A stretch of 64,000 bases of DNA, taken from Geodermatophilus normandii (GTDB lineage: Bacteria; Actinomycetota; Actinomycetes; Mycobacteriales; Geodermatophilaceae). This document shows positions 17,280 to 25,547 of this stretch, in pieces (position 1 is the first letter of the stretch; each line of letters begins with the position of its first letter). Under the pieces are notes generated by a model. It saw only the letters and a program-made list of their open reading frames with translations. It had not been told where the DNA came from and ran no database searches. Both the position numbers and the translations under genes were made by a program. The DNA lies in the NCBI RefSeq assembly GCF_003182485.1, contig NZ_QGTX01000001.1:1-64000 (forward strand), in the 5' to 3' direction.

Positions 17280-18016
17280 TGGACGCGGACGAGGTCCGCC
17301 GGCAGTCGACGACGCCGCTCGGGGCGCCGGCCTACCCGGCCGGCCGGTACCGCTTCACCGGCCGCGAGTACCTCAACATCCTGTACCGCACCGACGCCGA
17401 GGCGATGCGGCGCGTGGTCCCCGAGCCCCTGACCGTCGGCGACCCGCTGGTCAAGTTCGAGGTCATGCGGATGCCCGACGTCACGGGGCTGGGCTCGTTC
17501 ACCGAGTCCGGGCAGGTGCTGCAGGTCGAGTACGAGGGCGAGAGCGCCGACTACCTGCACGCCATGTACGTCGACAGTCTGGCCTCGATCGCGAGCGGGC
17601 GGGAGATCAGCGCCTTCCCGAAGAAGTCGGGGACGCCGAGCCTCTACGTCGACTCCGACACCCTCGTCGGCACCCTGGACTACGGGACGCTGCGGGTGGC
17701 CACCGCGACCATGGGTTACAAGCACGCGCCGATGAGCGACGAGGACGCGATCGCCCAGATCGGCCGGCCCACCTTCGGCCTGAAGATGCTGCCCGGCTAC
17801 GACCGGCGTCCCCGGGTCCTGGAACTGGCCCGCAGCCAGATCACCGACATCACGATCCGCGGCGCCTGGACCGGGCCGGCCCGGCTGCAGCTGTTCGAGC
17901 ACGCGCTCGCCCCGCTCGCCGACCTGCCCGTGCGGGAGATCGTCGCGGCCAGCCACATCCTGACCGACCTGACGCTGGGCCGGGCGAGCCTCGTCTTCGA
18001 CTACCTGAGCGACTGA
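17279..18016 (+). CDS. Acetoacetate decarboxylase family protein
   Basis: 245 aa. ATG 17279 overlaps the preceding TGA by one base (TGATG), so expression is coupled. The family Schiff-base lysine lies in EISAFPKKSGTPSL, with YLHAMYVDSLASIASGRE just before it and GRPTFGLKMLPGYD further on. The enzyme removes CO2 from a beta-keto acid. Since the upstream gene makes a 3-keto product, it probably decarboxylates that compound, which need not be acetoacetate. A CoA-transferase gene follows 36 bp downstream. Confidence 0.88.
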   Translation: MDADEVRRQSTTPLGAPAYPAGRYRFTGREYLNILYRTDAEAMRRVVPEPLTVGDPLVKFEVMRMPDVTGLGSFTESGQVLQVEYEGESADYLHAMYVDSLASIASGREISAFPKKSGTPSLYVDSDTLVGTLDYGTLRVATATMGYKHAPMSDEDAIAQIGRPTFGLKMLPGYDRRPRVLELARSQITDITIRGAWTGPARLQLFEHALAPLADLPVREIVAASHILTDLTLGRASLVFDYLSD

Positions 18017-18052
18017 CGGCAGGAACGGACGGCGGAGAACGGAGGCACGGCG

Positions 18053-19273
18053 ATGGTGGCACCGCTCGAGGGCGTGCGCGTGGTCGAGGTGGCCAACTGG
18101 ATGGCCGCTCCCGGGGCCGCGGCGCTCATGGCCGACATGGGAGCCGACGTCGTCAAGGTCGAGCCGCTGTCCGGGGACGCGATGCGCGGGGCGACCCGGC
18201 AACCGCAGGTCCCCGAGGGGCAGGAGCCGATCGACGCCGCGTTCCAGATGGACAACCGCGGCAAGCGCAGCATCGCCGTCGCGCTCAACGACCCGCAGGG
18301 CGCCGACCTGGTGCGGCGGCTGGCCGCCCGCGCCGACGTCTTCCTCTGCAACCTGCTGCCCGGCCGGCAGTCCCGGTTCGGCCTGGACGCGCCGGCCCTG
18401 CACGCCCTCAACCCGCGGCTGGTGCACGCCACCCTCACCGGCTACGGCCCGGGCGGGCCCGACGCCGCCCGCCCCGGCTACGACCTCACCGCCTTCTTCG
18501 GGCGCGGCGCCGTCCTCGACGCGATGAGCGAGCCGGCCAACCCGGCGCCGCCGCGGCTGCGCCCGGCGCAGGGCGACCACACCGCGGCGCTGGCCCTCTT
18601 CGGCGGCGTCCTCGCGGCCCTGCGCGTGGTCGACGCCACCGGCGAGGGGCAGGTCGTGGACGTCAGCCTGCTCGGCGCCGCCGCGTGGACGATGTCCAGT
18701 GACCTGTCGGGCACGCTCATCGACGGCGTCCGGCCCACGCCCCAGGGCCGGGTGGCCCGGCCGCACGCCCTGCACGGCGGGTTCCGCTGCGCCGACGGCC
18801 GCTGGATCCTGCTGTTCATGCCCGAGCCCCGCTGGTGGGCGCCGTTCTGCGAGGCCGTGGGCCACCCCGAGTGGGCCGAGGACGAGCGCTTCGCCGGCTG
18901 GGCCGACCGGGCCCGGAACATGCCCGAGCTGACCCGGCTCATGGACGAGGCGTTCGCCACGCGGCCCTTGGCGGAGTGGTGTGCGGAGTTCGACGAGCGG
19001 GGCTTCATCTGGGGCCCGGCGTCGACCGTCTCGGAGTTCGCCGCCGACGAGCAGGCCGCCGCCGACGGGCTGTTCCCCGAGATCGCCGACGCCTCCGGCC
19101 GGCGGTTCCGCACCGTCCGCGCCCCGCTGCGCCTGCAGGGCGGCGACGTCGCCCCGCGCGGGCCGGCCCCCGCGGTCGGCGAGCACACCGAGGCCGTGCT
19201 CAGCGAGCTCGGCGTCGGCGGGGACGAGCTCGCCGCTCTGGCCCGCGACGGCGTGGTGGGCCTGCCCCGCTGA
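18053..19273 (+). CDS. CaiB/BaiF (family III) CoA-transferase
   Basis: 406 aa from ATG 18053. Family III features are visible: GVRVVEVANWMAAPGAAALMADMGADVVKVEPLSGD at the start, NRGKRSIAVALNDPQG, TGYGPGGPDAARPGYDLTAFFGRG carrying the catalytic Asp, and the C-terminal domain from about residue 215. These enzymes move CoA between carboxylic acids through a mixed-anhydride intermediate. In this operon it may activate the substrate or recover CoA around the hydroxyacid oxidation and decarboxylation. The exact substrate is unknown. Confidence 0.88.
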   Translation: MVAPLEGVRVVEVANWMAAPGAAALMADMGADVVKVEPLSGDAMRGATRQPQVPEGQEPIDAAFQMDNRGKRSIAVALNDPQGADLVRRLAARADVFLCNLLPGRQSRFGLDAPALHALNPRLVHATLTGYGPGGPDAARPGYDLTAFFGRGAVLDAMSEPANPAPPRLRPAQGDHTAALALFGGVLAALRVVDATGEGQVVDVSLLGAAAWTMSSDLSGTLIDGVRPTPQGRVARPHALHGGFRCADGRWILLFMPEPRWWAPFCEAVGHPEWAEDERFAGWADRARNMPELTRLMDEAFATRPLAEWCAEFDERGFIWGPASTVSEFAADEQAAADGLFPEIADASGRRFRTVRAPLRLQGGDVAPRGPAPAVGEHTEAVLSELGVGGDELAALARDGVVGLPR

Positions 19274-19278
19274 GCCGC

Positions 19279-19440
19279 TCAGGCCAGCCCGTCCACCGAC
19301 ACCCCGGCAGCGGCGAGCACCGGCAGCGGCAGCGCGCCGGCCAGCGACGGCGCGGCGGGACCGCCGCCGCGGGCGACCACCTGCCGGACGGCGGTGACCG
19401 CCCACGAGCCGTTGACCACGAGCGACAGGACCAGCGGGAG
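19279..19440 (-). pseudogene. 3' remnant of a minus-strand gene
   Basis: A minus-strand frame ends at 19279, only 5 bp from the CoA-transferase stop. It reads well as protein for about 55 residues (LPLVLSLVVNGSWAVTAVRQ, then SLAGALPLPVLAAAGVSVDG). Further upstream the frame loses protein character near 19445-19490, where a plus-strand fragment begins. No start codon or known domain is seen. It may be a gene tail cut at a rearrangement junction, or chance coding-like DNA. Confidence 0.3.
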
Positions 19441-19445
19441 CGCTC

Positions 19446-19665
19446 CTGGCGCGAGCAGCTGGACGGCCTGCCCCTGCAGAGCCGGCTCACGGCCCTGCTG
19501 GTCCACGAGCTCGCGGCGGACCGCGTGCCGGGGCAGCCGCTGGACGTGACGACGGCGGCCGTGCGGGCCGTGGCGACGGCGGAGGGTCTCGACGCCGGGC
19601 AGCCCTGGATCGACGCGGCCGCCGCCCGGATCAGCGCGGGACCGCTCGGGAGCCCCGGGGCCTGA
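19446..19665 (+). pseudogene. 3' remnant of a plus-strand gene
   Basis: About 70 residues look like a compact helical domain tail (SRLTALLVHELAADRVPGQP, VRAVATAEGLDAGQPWIDAA) ending at a TGA at 19663. The same frame upstream of 19446 is low-quality sequence antisense to the other fragment. No sensible start is present. The truncated 5' edge coincides with that of the minus-strand remnant. Confidence 0.35.
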
Positions 19666-19770
19666 CCCTCGTGTGCCCGGTGGGGCGGCTGGGACGCCTG
19701 CGCCGCCGCGATCCGGACACGCACGGCGCCGGTGCTGGCCCGGCGCGGTACCGCCTCGGACCCTGGGGTC

Positions 19771-20016
19771 ATGACCACTGCCTACGCCTACGGAACCGCC
19801 CACGCGGTCGTGATGGTCGGCTCGGTCGGCAGCCCCGACGGCCTGCAGCCCCGGCAGATCGGTCCGGCGCACGCCACGATCGGCCGGGTCACCGGACGCA
19901 GCCGCAAGTCGCTGTGCGGCGCCTACGTGGCCGTGGACGAGCAGACGGTGTGGCCCCCGGAGGAGTACGAGGACTCCCAGCTCTGCGCCGAGTGCGCCGA
20001 GCTGGCCCGCCTCTGA
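19771..20016 (+). CDS. Small Cys-containing protein, possible zinc ribbon
   Basis: 81 aa from ATG 19771. Three cysteines, in RKSLCGAYV and the CxxC of SQLCAECAELARL, together with histidines, suggest a structural metal site. Small proteins of this pattern (Gly/Arg core, WPP motif, C-terminal CxxCAEL) are frequent in actinobacteria, with no assigned role. It ends 7 bp from the convergent MoaD-like gene. Confidence 0.6.
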   Translation: MTTAYAYGTAHAVVMVGSVGSPDGLQPRQIGPAHATIGRVTGRSRKSLCGAYVAVDEQTVWPPEEYEDSQLCAECAELARL

Positions 20017-20023
20017 CCGGCGG

Positions 20024-20305
20024 TCAGCCCCCGGCCACCGAGGGCAGCACCTGCACCACCGCACCGGCCGGCACCGGCGTCGCCGGACCCGCGGCGAAGC
20101 GGACGTCGTCGCCGTCGACGTAGACGTTGACGAACCGGCGCACCTGCCCCGCCTCGTCGCGGATGCGCCGCTCCAGGACCGGGTGGGTGGACGCCAGCGC
20201 GTCGAGCAGCCCGGCCAGCGTGCCGTCGGCCGGGTCCACCTCGAGCCGCCGCGAACCGCCGGCGAGGTCGGCCAGGACGCCGGGCAGGAGCACCTGCACG
20301 CTCAC
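20024..20305 (-). CDS. MoaD/ThiS-family ubiquitin-like protein
   Basis: 93 aa from GTG 20305. The beta-grasp pattern (VQVLLPGVLADLAGGSRRLE, LAGLLDALASTHPVLERRI, FVNVYVDGDDVRF) ends in the diagnostic di-glycine tail VLPSVAGG. This tail is where MoaD, ThiS and related carriers are adenylated and thiocarboxylated. No molybdopterin or thiamine gene is nearby; its operon partner is a beta-propeller protein 10 bp upstream. It may be a sulfur carrier for another pathway or a protein modifier. Confidence 0.85.
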   Translation of the reverse strand: MSVQVLLPGVLADLAGGSRRLEVDPADGTLAGLLDALASTHPVLERRIRDEAGQVRRFVNVYVDGDDVRFAAGPATPVPAGAVVQVLPSVAGG

Positions 20306-20315
20306 GACGGGCCGC

Positions 20316-21398
20316 TCACGGCAGCGCCGCCGCCCGGACGCACAGGACGTCGGGCAGGTGGTCGGCGACGAGCGTGAACGAGTCGCCCTCGTCGCGGCTG
20401 GAGTAGACGCAGCCGTCACGCGTCCCCACGTGCACGCCTGTCGGGTCGCCCTCGTCGACGCAGACGGCGTCGCGCAGGACCGCCGTCCAGGAGCCGTCGG
20501 GCAGGCCCGCGCCGAGCTCGGTCCAGGTGGCGCCGGCGTCGCGGGTGCGGTGCACGCGCAGCCGCCCGCCGGGGGGCACCCGCTCGGCGTCGGCGACCAG
20601 CGGCACCACCCAGGCGGTGCCCGGGGTGCGCGGCGAGGCCACGACCGGGAAGCCGAAGTCGACCGGCAGCCCGCCGGCGATCGACGTCCACGACGCGCCG
20701 GCGTCGTCGGTGCGGAGGACGCCGAAGTGGTTCTGCGCGTACAGGCGGTCGGGATCGGCGGCGTCGGCGGCGACCTTGTGCACGCACTGGCCGTACTCGG
20801 GCGCCGGCCCGGGCAGGAACGGCGTGGGGATGCCGGAGTTCCGCGGCTCCCAATTCTCGGCGCCGTCCTCGCTGACGTAGACGCCGCCGGTGCTCATGGC
20901 CACCAGCACCCGGTCGGTCGTGGGGTGCGGGATGACGGTGTGCACCGCTCCCCCACCGGCGCCGGGCGCCCAGTCCGGCCGGTGCGGGTGGTCCCAGAGG
21001 CCGCGGACGAGGGCGAAGCTGCGGCCGCCGTCGTCGCTGCGCCACAGCGAGTGCGGCTCGCAGCCGGCCCACACGACGCCGGGACGGTCGGCGGTGTCGG
21101 GACGGATCTGCCAGACGCGGGCCAGCGCGGCACCGGTGTCGGCCGGGAAGCGGATCGCGCCGTCGTCGGTCTCGGTCCAGGTGCGGCCCAGGTCGTCGGA
21201 CCAGGTGACCGTGGGACCCCAGTGGCCGTACTGCACCCCGGCGAGCACCCGCGGGACCGGTCCGCGGGTGTCGACGGCGAGCGCCGCGACCTCCCGCGAC
21301 AGCAGGTGCGGCCCGTCGAGGGTCCAGGTGCGGCGGTCGTCGTCGCTGCGGGCCAGCCACAGCCCCTTGCGCGTGCCGATGGCGAGCAGGTCGGCCAC
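20316..21398 (-). CDS. BNR/WD40-like beta-propeller protein
   Basis: 360 aa. Multiple Asp-box / BNR repeats can be seen: WSDDLGRTWTE, WRSDDGGRSFAL, VSEDGAENWEP, RTDDAGASWTS, HRTRDAGATWTE and SSRDEGDSFTL, spaced as blades of a propeller. There is no signal peptide, so it is probably cytoplasmic. The catalytic residues of true sialidases are not evident. The MoaD-like gene begins 10 bp after its stop, so they are one operon. The role is unknown. Confidence 0.8.
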   Translation of the reverse strand: MADLLAIGTRKGLWLARSDDDRRTWTLDGPHLLSREVAALAVDTRGPVPRVLAGVQYGHWGPTVTWSDDLGRTWTETDDGAIRFPADTGAALARVWQIRPDTADRPGVVWAGCEPHSLWRSDDGGRSFALVRGLWDHPHRPDWAPGAGGGAVHTVIPHPTTDRVLVAMSTGGVYVSEDGAENWEPRNSGIPTPFLPGPAPEYGQCVHKVAADAADPDRLYAQNHFGVLRTDDAGASWTSIAGGLPVDFGFPVVASPRTPGTAWVVPLVADAERVPPGGRLRVHRTRDAGATWTELGAGLPDGSWTAVLRDAVCVDEGDPTGVHVGTRDGCVYSSRDEGDSFTLVADHLPDVLCVRAAALP

Positions 21399-21484
21399 GG
21401 TCCCTCCGAGGGATCGGCGGGGCCCGGCGGACCCCTCCCGACACCTCTGACCGCGGCCGCCCCGGGAACTGAGCGGTGTCCCGC

Positions 21485-21916
21485 TCAGCGGCGGGTGGCG
21501 CCCCCGGGGCCGTCGCCGGTGACCGGGGCGGAGCCGTCCGTGTGCCGGCCGGTGTGCCCGTCGGCCAGCCCCGGGGCGAGGCGCTCGGCCTCCGCGCGCA
21601 GCTTCTCCGCCGCCGTGGCGTGCTCCCTGGCCGCCTCGGCCCGCTGCCGGGCCTCCTGCTCGGCCAGGCGGGTGCGCTCCTCGACCTCGGCGCGCTCCCG
21701 GCGGGCGCGGGCGGCCTGCTCCTCGGCGGCCGCCTGCTCCTTCTCCGCCTGTGCGCCGCGCAGGCGGGCCTCCTCGAGGTGCTCCCGCGCCTGGATGCGC
21801 TGCTGCTCCCGGCGCTTCGCGCCGGCCACCCGGCTGCGCTTGGCCAGCGCCAGACCGACCAGCGCGAGCACCACCAGTGCGACGACGACGATCAGGACGA
21901 TCAACCAGGTGTCCAC
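21485..21916 (-). CDS. Membrane-anchored coiled-coil protein
   Basis: 143 aa. One N-terminal transmembrane helix (LIVLIVVVALVVLALVGLAL) is followed by a basic turn and about 80 residues of Ala/Glu/Arg/Gln-rich coiled coil (EHLEEARLRGAQAEKEQAAA and following). The tail is Gly/Thr-rich and disordered. The topology is most likely N-out with a cytoplasmic coiled coil. No enzymatic domain is seen. It is monocistronic or loosely linked to the L,D-transpeptidase gene upstream. Confidence 0.75.
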   Translation of the reverse strand: MDTWLIVLIVVVALVVLALVGLALAKRSRVAGAKRREQQRIQAREHLEEARLRGAQAEKEQAAAEEQAARARRERAEVEERTRLAEQEARQRAEAAREHATAAEKLRAEAERLAPGLADGHTGRHTDGSAPVTGDGPGGATRR

Positions 21917-21977
21917 GACGCTCCCCTTCCCAGAGACCGTCGGGATCTTCCCGCCGCGCGGTCCCAGGAAACGGAGA

Positions 21978-23159
21978 TCACTTGAGCGCGCTGCCCGCCT
22001 GCCACTGGTCCCACGGGATCGTCCAGTCGGCGATGCTCGAGGTCAGCGGTCCGGCGTCGGAGTTCTGGATCTCGACGACGTCCCCGGGCTGGGAGAAGTC
22101 GTAGAACCAGCGGGCGTTCTCGGTCGAGAGGTTGATGCACCCGTGCGAGACGTTGGTGTTGCCCTGCTGGGCCACCGACCACGGGGCGGCGTGCACGAAC
22201 TCGCCGTTGTCCGACAGGCGCACGGCCCACTGGACCGGGGTCCGGTAGCCGCCGGGGCTGTCGGCGGGGACGCCGTAGGTGCTGGAGTCCATGATCCGGT
22301 CGGCGTTGAGCTCGGTGACCACGTGCGGGCCGTTGTAGCTCGGGTTGTCCGGGCTGCCCGCGCTCATCGGCCAGTCCTGCACCAGCCGGTCGCCGTCGTA
22401 GACCTGCATGCGGTGGGTCGAGGCGTCGGCGACGGAGACGTGCCGGTCGCCCACGTGGAAGGACACCGTGCGGTCCTTCTCCCCCCAGACGCCGTTGCCC
22501 ATGTCGACGCCGTAGAGGTCGGCGTCGACGGTCACGTCCGTCTGCGCCGGCCAGTACTGCGAGGGCCGGAAGTGCACCTCGGTGTCGCTCAGCCAGCTCC
22601 ACACCCCGTCGGTCGGGGTGGAGCTGGTGACGCGCAGGTGGCTCTCGACGGCCGCCTTGTCGACGACCGGCTGCTCGAAGTAGACGCGGATCGGCATGCC
22701 GACGCCGACGGTCTGGCCGTCCAGGGGGCCGATGGAGGGCGTGGTCACCGTCTCGGGGGTGGCGGTGGTGAAGGTGCTGGTGGCCTCGGCCGGCTCCGCG
22801 TCGGCGCCCTCGGCCGTGGCGGTGAGGGTGTAGGTGGTGCCGTAGGCCAGCGGCTCCTGCGGCGTCCACACCTCGGTGCCCTCGGTGGCGCCGTCGGTGA
22901 CCTCCCCGGGCACGGCGGCACCCGCACCGTCGCTGACGCTGACGCCGGTGAGCTCGCCGTCGGTGACGGAGATCTCCACCGGGTCCGCCGGGGCGACGTC
23001 GGCCGCCCCGTCGGCGGGCGCGAGCGAGAGCTGCACGGGCGCGGCGGGCGCCGAGGACGAGGCGCTCGAGGAGGCCGACGACGGGCCGCCGTCGTCCCCG
23101 GTGCACCCGCTGAGCAGGGCCAGCGCCCCCACCGCGATCAGCGCAGCTGTCCGTCGCAC
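21978..23159 (-). CDS. L,D-transpeptidase lipoprotein (Ig-like + YkuD)
   Basis: 393 aa from GTG 23159. This start gives a compact lipoprotein signal (AALIAVGALALLSGC) with lipidated Cys19; the frame extends to 23219 but that would bury the signal. A Ser-rich linker and two Ig-like domains (about 45-215) precede the YkuD catalytic domain with HAAPWS and the nucleophile motif SHGCINLS. A C-terminal extension contains IADWTIPWDQW. These enzymes make 3-3 cross-links in actinobacterial peptidoglycan, and the layout matches mycobacterial LdtMt2-type proteins. Confidence 0.93.
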   Translation of the reverse strand: MRRTAALIAVGALALLSGCTGDDGGPSSASSSASSSAPAAPVQLSLAPADGAADVAPADPVEISVTDGELTGVSVSDGAGAAVPGEVTDGATEGTEVWTPQEPLAYGTTYTLTATAEGADAEPAEATSTFTTATPETVTTPSIGPLDGQTVGVGMPIRVYFEQPVVDKAAVESHLRVTSSTPTDGVWSWLSDTEVHFRPSQYWPAQTDVTVDADLYGVDMGNGVWGEKDRTVSFHVGDRHVSVADASTHRMQVYDGDRLVQDWPMSAGSPDNPSYNGPHVVTELNADRIMDSSTYGVPADSPGGYRTPVQWAVRLSDNGEFVHAAPWSVAQQGNTNVSHGCINLSTENARWFYDFSQPGDVVEIQNSDAGPLTSSIADWTIPWDQWQAGSALK

Positions 23160-23331
23160 CCTCGTCGTCCCCTCGTCCCGCCTGACCGGGCCCGGCAGCG
23201 GGCACGGCTGTACCCGCACCAGTGTCCACGCTGATCACGGAACCGGGGCGTTCGCCACCCGGGACCCCCGGGCGGGACGCCGCCGGCCGCTGGTATCGTT
23301 CTCCCTCGTGGCCCGGTGAGCCGGGAGACAC

Positions 23332-23407
<76 letters not shown>

Positions 23408-23479
23408 GGCCGAGAGGCCCATGACCTGCACGTCGACGTACTCCCGTAGCAGAGGCGGGGGCGTTGCGGGGAGCCCGCG

Positions 23480-23581
23480 TCACGGACCTGGTCGCCGGTC
23501 GAAGCGCATGTCCATCCACGGCAGCCAGACGCCGCCCACACCTCGCGTTCCCGGCAGGGGCGCCACGTGCTCGTCGCGCAT
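23480..23581 (-). CDS. Possible 33-aa ORF downstream of the DHFR-family gene
   Basis: ATG 23581 lies 18 bp after the DHFR-family stop with GAGGTGAG upstream. The predicted peptide contains GVWLPWMDMRFDRR. It could be a short co-transcribed peptide or the remains of a longer gene cut before tRNA-Lys. The coding evidence is weak. Confidence 0.25.
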   Translation of the reverse strand: MRDEHVAPLPGTRGVGGVWLPWMDMRFDRRPGP

Positions 23582-23598
23582 CCTGCTCACCTCGGTCG

Positions 23599-24159
23599 TC
23601 AGCGGGTGGCGTAGCGCTGCAGGGTGATGCCGCTGACGAAGGCCCGCGAGCCCGTCAGCCGCAGCCGCGGGACCTCGTAGCCGTCGGGGAAGAGCCGGCG
23701 CCCGCGGCCCTGCACGGCCGGGTAGACGAAGAGGCGGTACTCGTCGACCAAGCCTGCGGTGATGAGGGTGTGCGCCAGGCTGATGCTGCCGGTCAGCACG
23801 ATGTCCTGGCCCGGCTGCTCCTCGAGCGCCGCGACCTCGCTCACCGGGTCGCCGGAGAGGACGGTCGAGTTCTCCCACTGCGGGTCGGTCAGCGTCGTGG
23901 AGACGACGTACTTGTGCACCCGGTTCAGGTGGTCGCTGACGCCGGTGGGGTACTCGGTCTGCTGCGGCCAGAAGTCGCGGAAGTCCTCGAAGGTCTGCCG
24001 GCCCAGCAGGAGGGCGTCGGCCTGGCTGTCCTGCCGGTGGTTCTCCTCGACGAGGTCGCTGGTGTCGGCGTCGCCGGAGCCGAGCGGGGAGAACCAGTCG
24101 GTGATCATCTCGATGGACCCGTCGACGGTGGTGTTCTGCGTGATGGCCAGCGTGCGCAC
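23599..24159 (-). CDS. Dihydrofolate reductase / RibD C-terminal-like protein
   Basis: 186 aa from GTG 24159, preceded by GGAGGGG; the open frame further upstream is ignored. The RibD_C/DHFR fold is visible in TLAITQNTTVDGSIEMITDW, ADALLLGRQTFEDFRDFWPQ, NRVHKYVVSTTL, and the cofactor region IVLTGSISLAHTLITAGLVDEYRLFVYPAVQGRGRRLF. Such stand-alone proteins are common in actinobacteria and their physiological substrates are mostly unknown. It is divergent from ohrR with a shared 173-bp intergenic region containing palindromes. Confidence 0.85.
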   Translation of the reverse strand: MRTLAITQNTTVDGSIEMITDWFSPLGSGDADTSDLVEENHRQDSQADALLLGRQTFEDFRDFWPQQTEYPTGVSDHLNRVHKYVVSTTLTDPQWENSTVLSGDPVSEVAALEEQPGQDIVLTGSISLAHTLITAGLVDEYRLFVYPAVQGRGRRLFPDGYEVPRLRLTGSRAFVSGITLQRYATR

Positions 24160-24286
24160 GTCGTCCCCTCCTCCGGGCGCACCCACCCGACCCCCGGTGG
24201 GCGGTCGGTGAGGCGCCGTCACGGTGCGGTCACCACCAGGGACCCCTCCGCCGGCCGGAACTCGTCGTCCGCACCGACGGACCATC

Positions 24287-24306
24287 GTTGGCACACCAAC
24301 CGTTGG
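24287..24306. promoter_or_regulatory. Overlapping palindromes between DHFR-like and ohrR genes
   Basis: GTTGG-CACA-CCAAC (24287-24300) overlaps CCAAC-C-GTTGG (24296-24306), giving three alternating half-sites. The site lies 27-46 bp before the ohrR start, next to a -10-like TAGGCT. This is the place for a MarR/OhrR autoregulatory operator that could also control the divergent gene. Confidence 0.55.
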
Positions 24307-24332
24307 CGCCACCGGAGTCATAGGCTGGCCGG

Positions 24333-24845
24333 GTGACGACCAGCGAGACGCCTCAGTGGCCGCTCGAGTCGGAGGACGTGCTCGCCCTCGACCGGCAGGT
24401 GTGCTTCGCCCTGTCGGTGGCCGCGCGCAACGTCGTGGCCGTCTACCGGCCCGTCCTCGAGCCGCTGGGTCTCACGCACCCGCAGTACCTCGTGATGCTG
24501 GCGTTGTGGCAGCACGGGTCGCTGTCGGTCAAGAGGCTGTCCGGGCTGTTGCAGCTGGACCCCGGCACGCTCTCGCCCCTGCTCAAGCGGCTCGAGGCCG
24601 CCGGACTGCTGCGGCGCGAGCGGGATCCGGAGGACCAGCGCAACCTGGCCCTCACCCTCACCGACAGGGGCCTGGCGCTGCGCGAGCAGGCGGAGAGGAT
24701 CCCGGCCGGCATCGTGCACCGACTCGGCATGCCGCTGGACGACCTGGTCAGCCTGCACGGGGCGCTCACCCGTGTCATCGCGGCCTCGCAGCAGGCGCTC
24801 GCGGGCACGGCGGACGGCGCATCGCCGGAGACGACCGTCGCGTGA
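24333..24845 (+). CDS. ohrR: OhrR-like MarR regulator (organic peroxide sensor)
   Basis: 170 aa from GTG 24333. The winged-helix core LTHPQYLVMLALWQHGSLSVK, LQLDPGTLSPLLKRLEAAGL, RERDPEDQRNLALTLTDRG is close to OhrR. The single reactive cysteine of the family is present as Cys24 in LDRQVCFALSVAARNVVAVYRP. Oxidation of this Cys by organic hydroperoxides releases DNA. The usual target gene ohr is not adjacent; the divergent neighbour is a DHFR-family gene. The close -10-like element suggests a leaderless transcript. Confidence 0.85.
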   Translation: MTTSETPQWPLESEDVLALDRQVCFALSVAARNVVAVYRPVLEPLGLTHPQYLVMLALWQHGSLSVKRLSGLLQLDPGTLSPLLKRLEAAGLLRRERDPEDQRNLALTLTDRGLALREQAERIPAGIVHRLGMPLDDLVSLHGALTRVIAASQQALAGTADGASPETTVA

Positions 24846-24935
24846 CCTGCGCGGCGGCGGAGACGGCCTGTTAGCCTGCTAACAGTTGGTGCCCCAATCC
24901 TTTGTCCCCCACGGGATGCGGAGGACCATGAGGAC

Positions 24936-25424
24936 GTGGCCGTCATCGAGCAGGAGCACGCGAACGACATGAGCAACCCCACGGCGGGAGCCGCCTCCGA
25001 CGAGCCGATCGTGCGGCCCGCCGTGCACCGGTGGCTGTGGTACGCCCTCGGCGGCGGCCTCCCCCGGCGCAACCGCGGCTGGGTGCTGTTCGACACCACC
25101 ACCGGCACCTGGTGGGCGCGGCACGTCGTGCGCAGCCTGGTGCAGATGGCGGTCCCGATCCTCGCCGTGATGCTGGTGCTGCCGGCGGGATGGGGGCTGC
25201 GGATCGCCGTCGCCGGCGGTGGCGTCGCCCTCGGGCTCGTGTACTCCCTCGCCTACATGGTCGAGGCCACGGAGAACCGGGTCGTCAAGGCCGGCTACCC
25301 CGTGGGCATCGCCGGCGCCATCCGTGAGGAGCGGTGGGAGGCGCGGGAGGAGAAGGACCGCGCGCGCCGCCGGGCCGCCGCGGCGAAGCGGGCCGCCCGC
25401 TACCGCGACCGCACCGGTCACTGA
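24936..25424 (+). CDS. DUF5313-type membrane protein
   Basis: 162 aa from GTG 24936 (GGAGG 11 nt upstream); ATG 24969 is an equally possible start giving 151 aa. The conserved opening is HRWLWYALGGGLPRRNRGWVLFDTTTGTWWARHVVRSLVQ. Two transmembrane helices follow (about 65-105), then a strongly charged Arg/Ala/Glu C-terminal tail. This family is restricted to actinobacteria and has no known function. Confidence 0.8.
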   Translation: MAVIEQEHANDMSNPTAGAASDEPIVRPAVHRWLWYALGGGLPRRNRGWVLFDTTTGTWWARHVVRSLVQMAVPILAVMLVLPAGWGLRIAVAGGGVALGLVYSLAYMVEATENRVVKAGYPVGIAGAIREERWEAREEKDRARRRAAAAKRAARYRDRTGH

Positions 25425-25547
25425 CCCGACCGGCTCCTCGACGGCGGCCCCAGGGCCGGACGACGGTCACGCGGTCGGCAAGGCGGCGACCCGGCGAGGG
25501 CGGGCATACTCGTCCGCTGTTCGGTTGTGCGCGATCGGTCGGGGCGG

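Noticed and set aside
20127..23234. Plus-strand 1035-codon open frame
   Set aside because: It runs antisense to the MoaD-like, propeller, coiled-coil and L,D-transpeptidase genes, with low-complexity composition.
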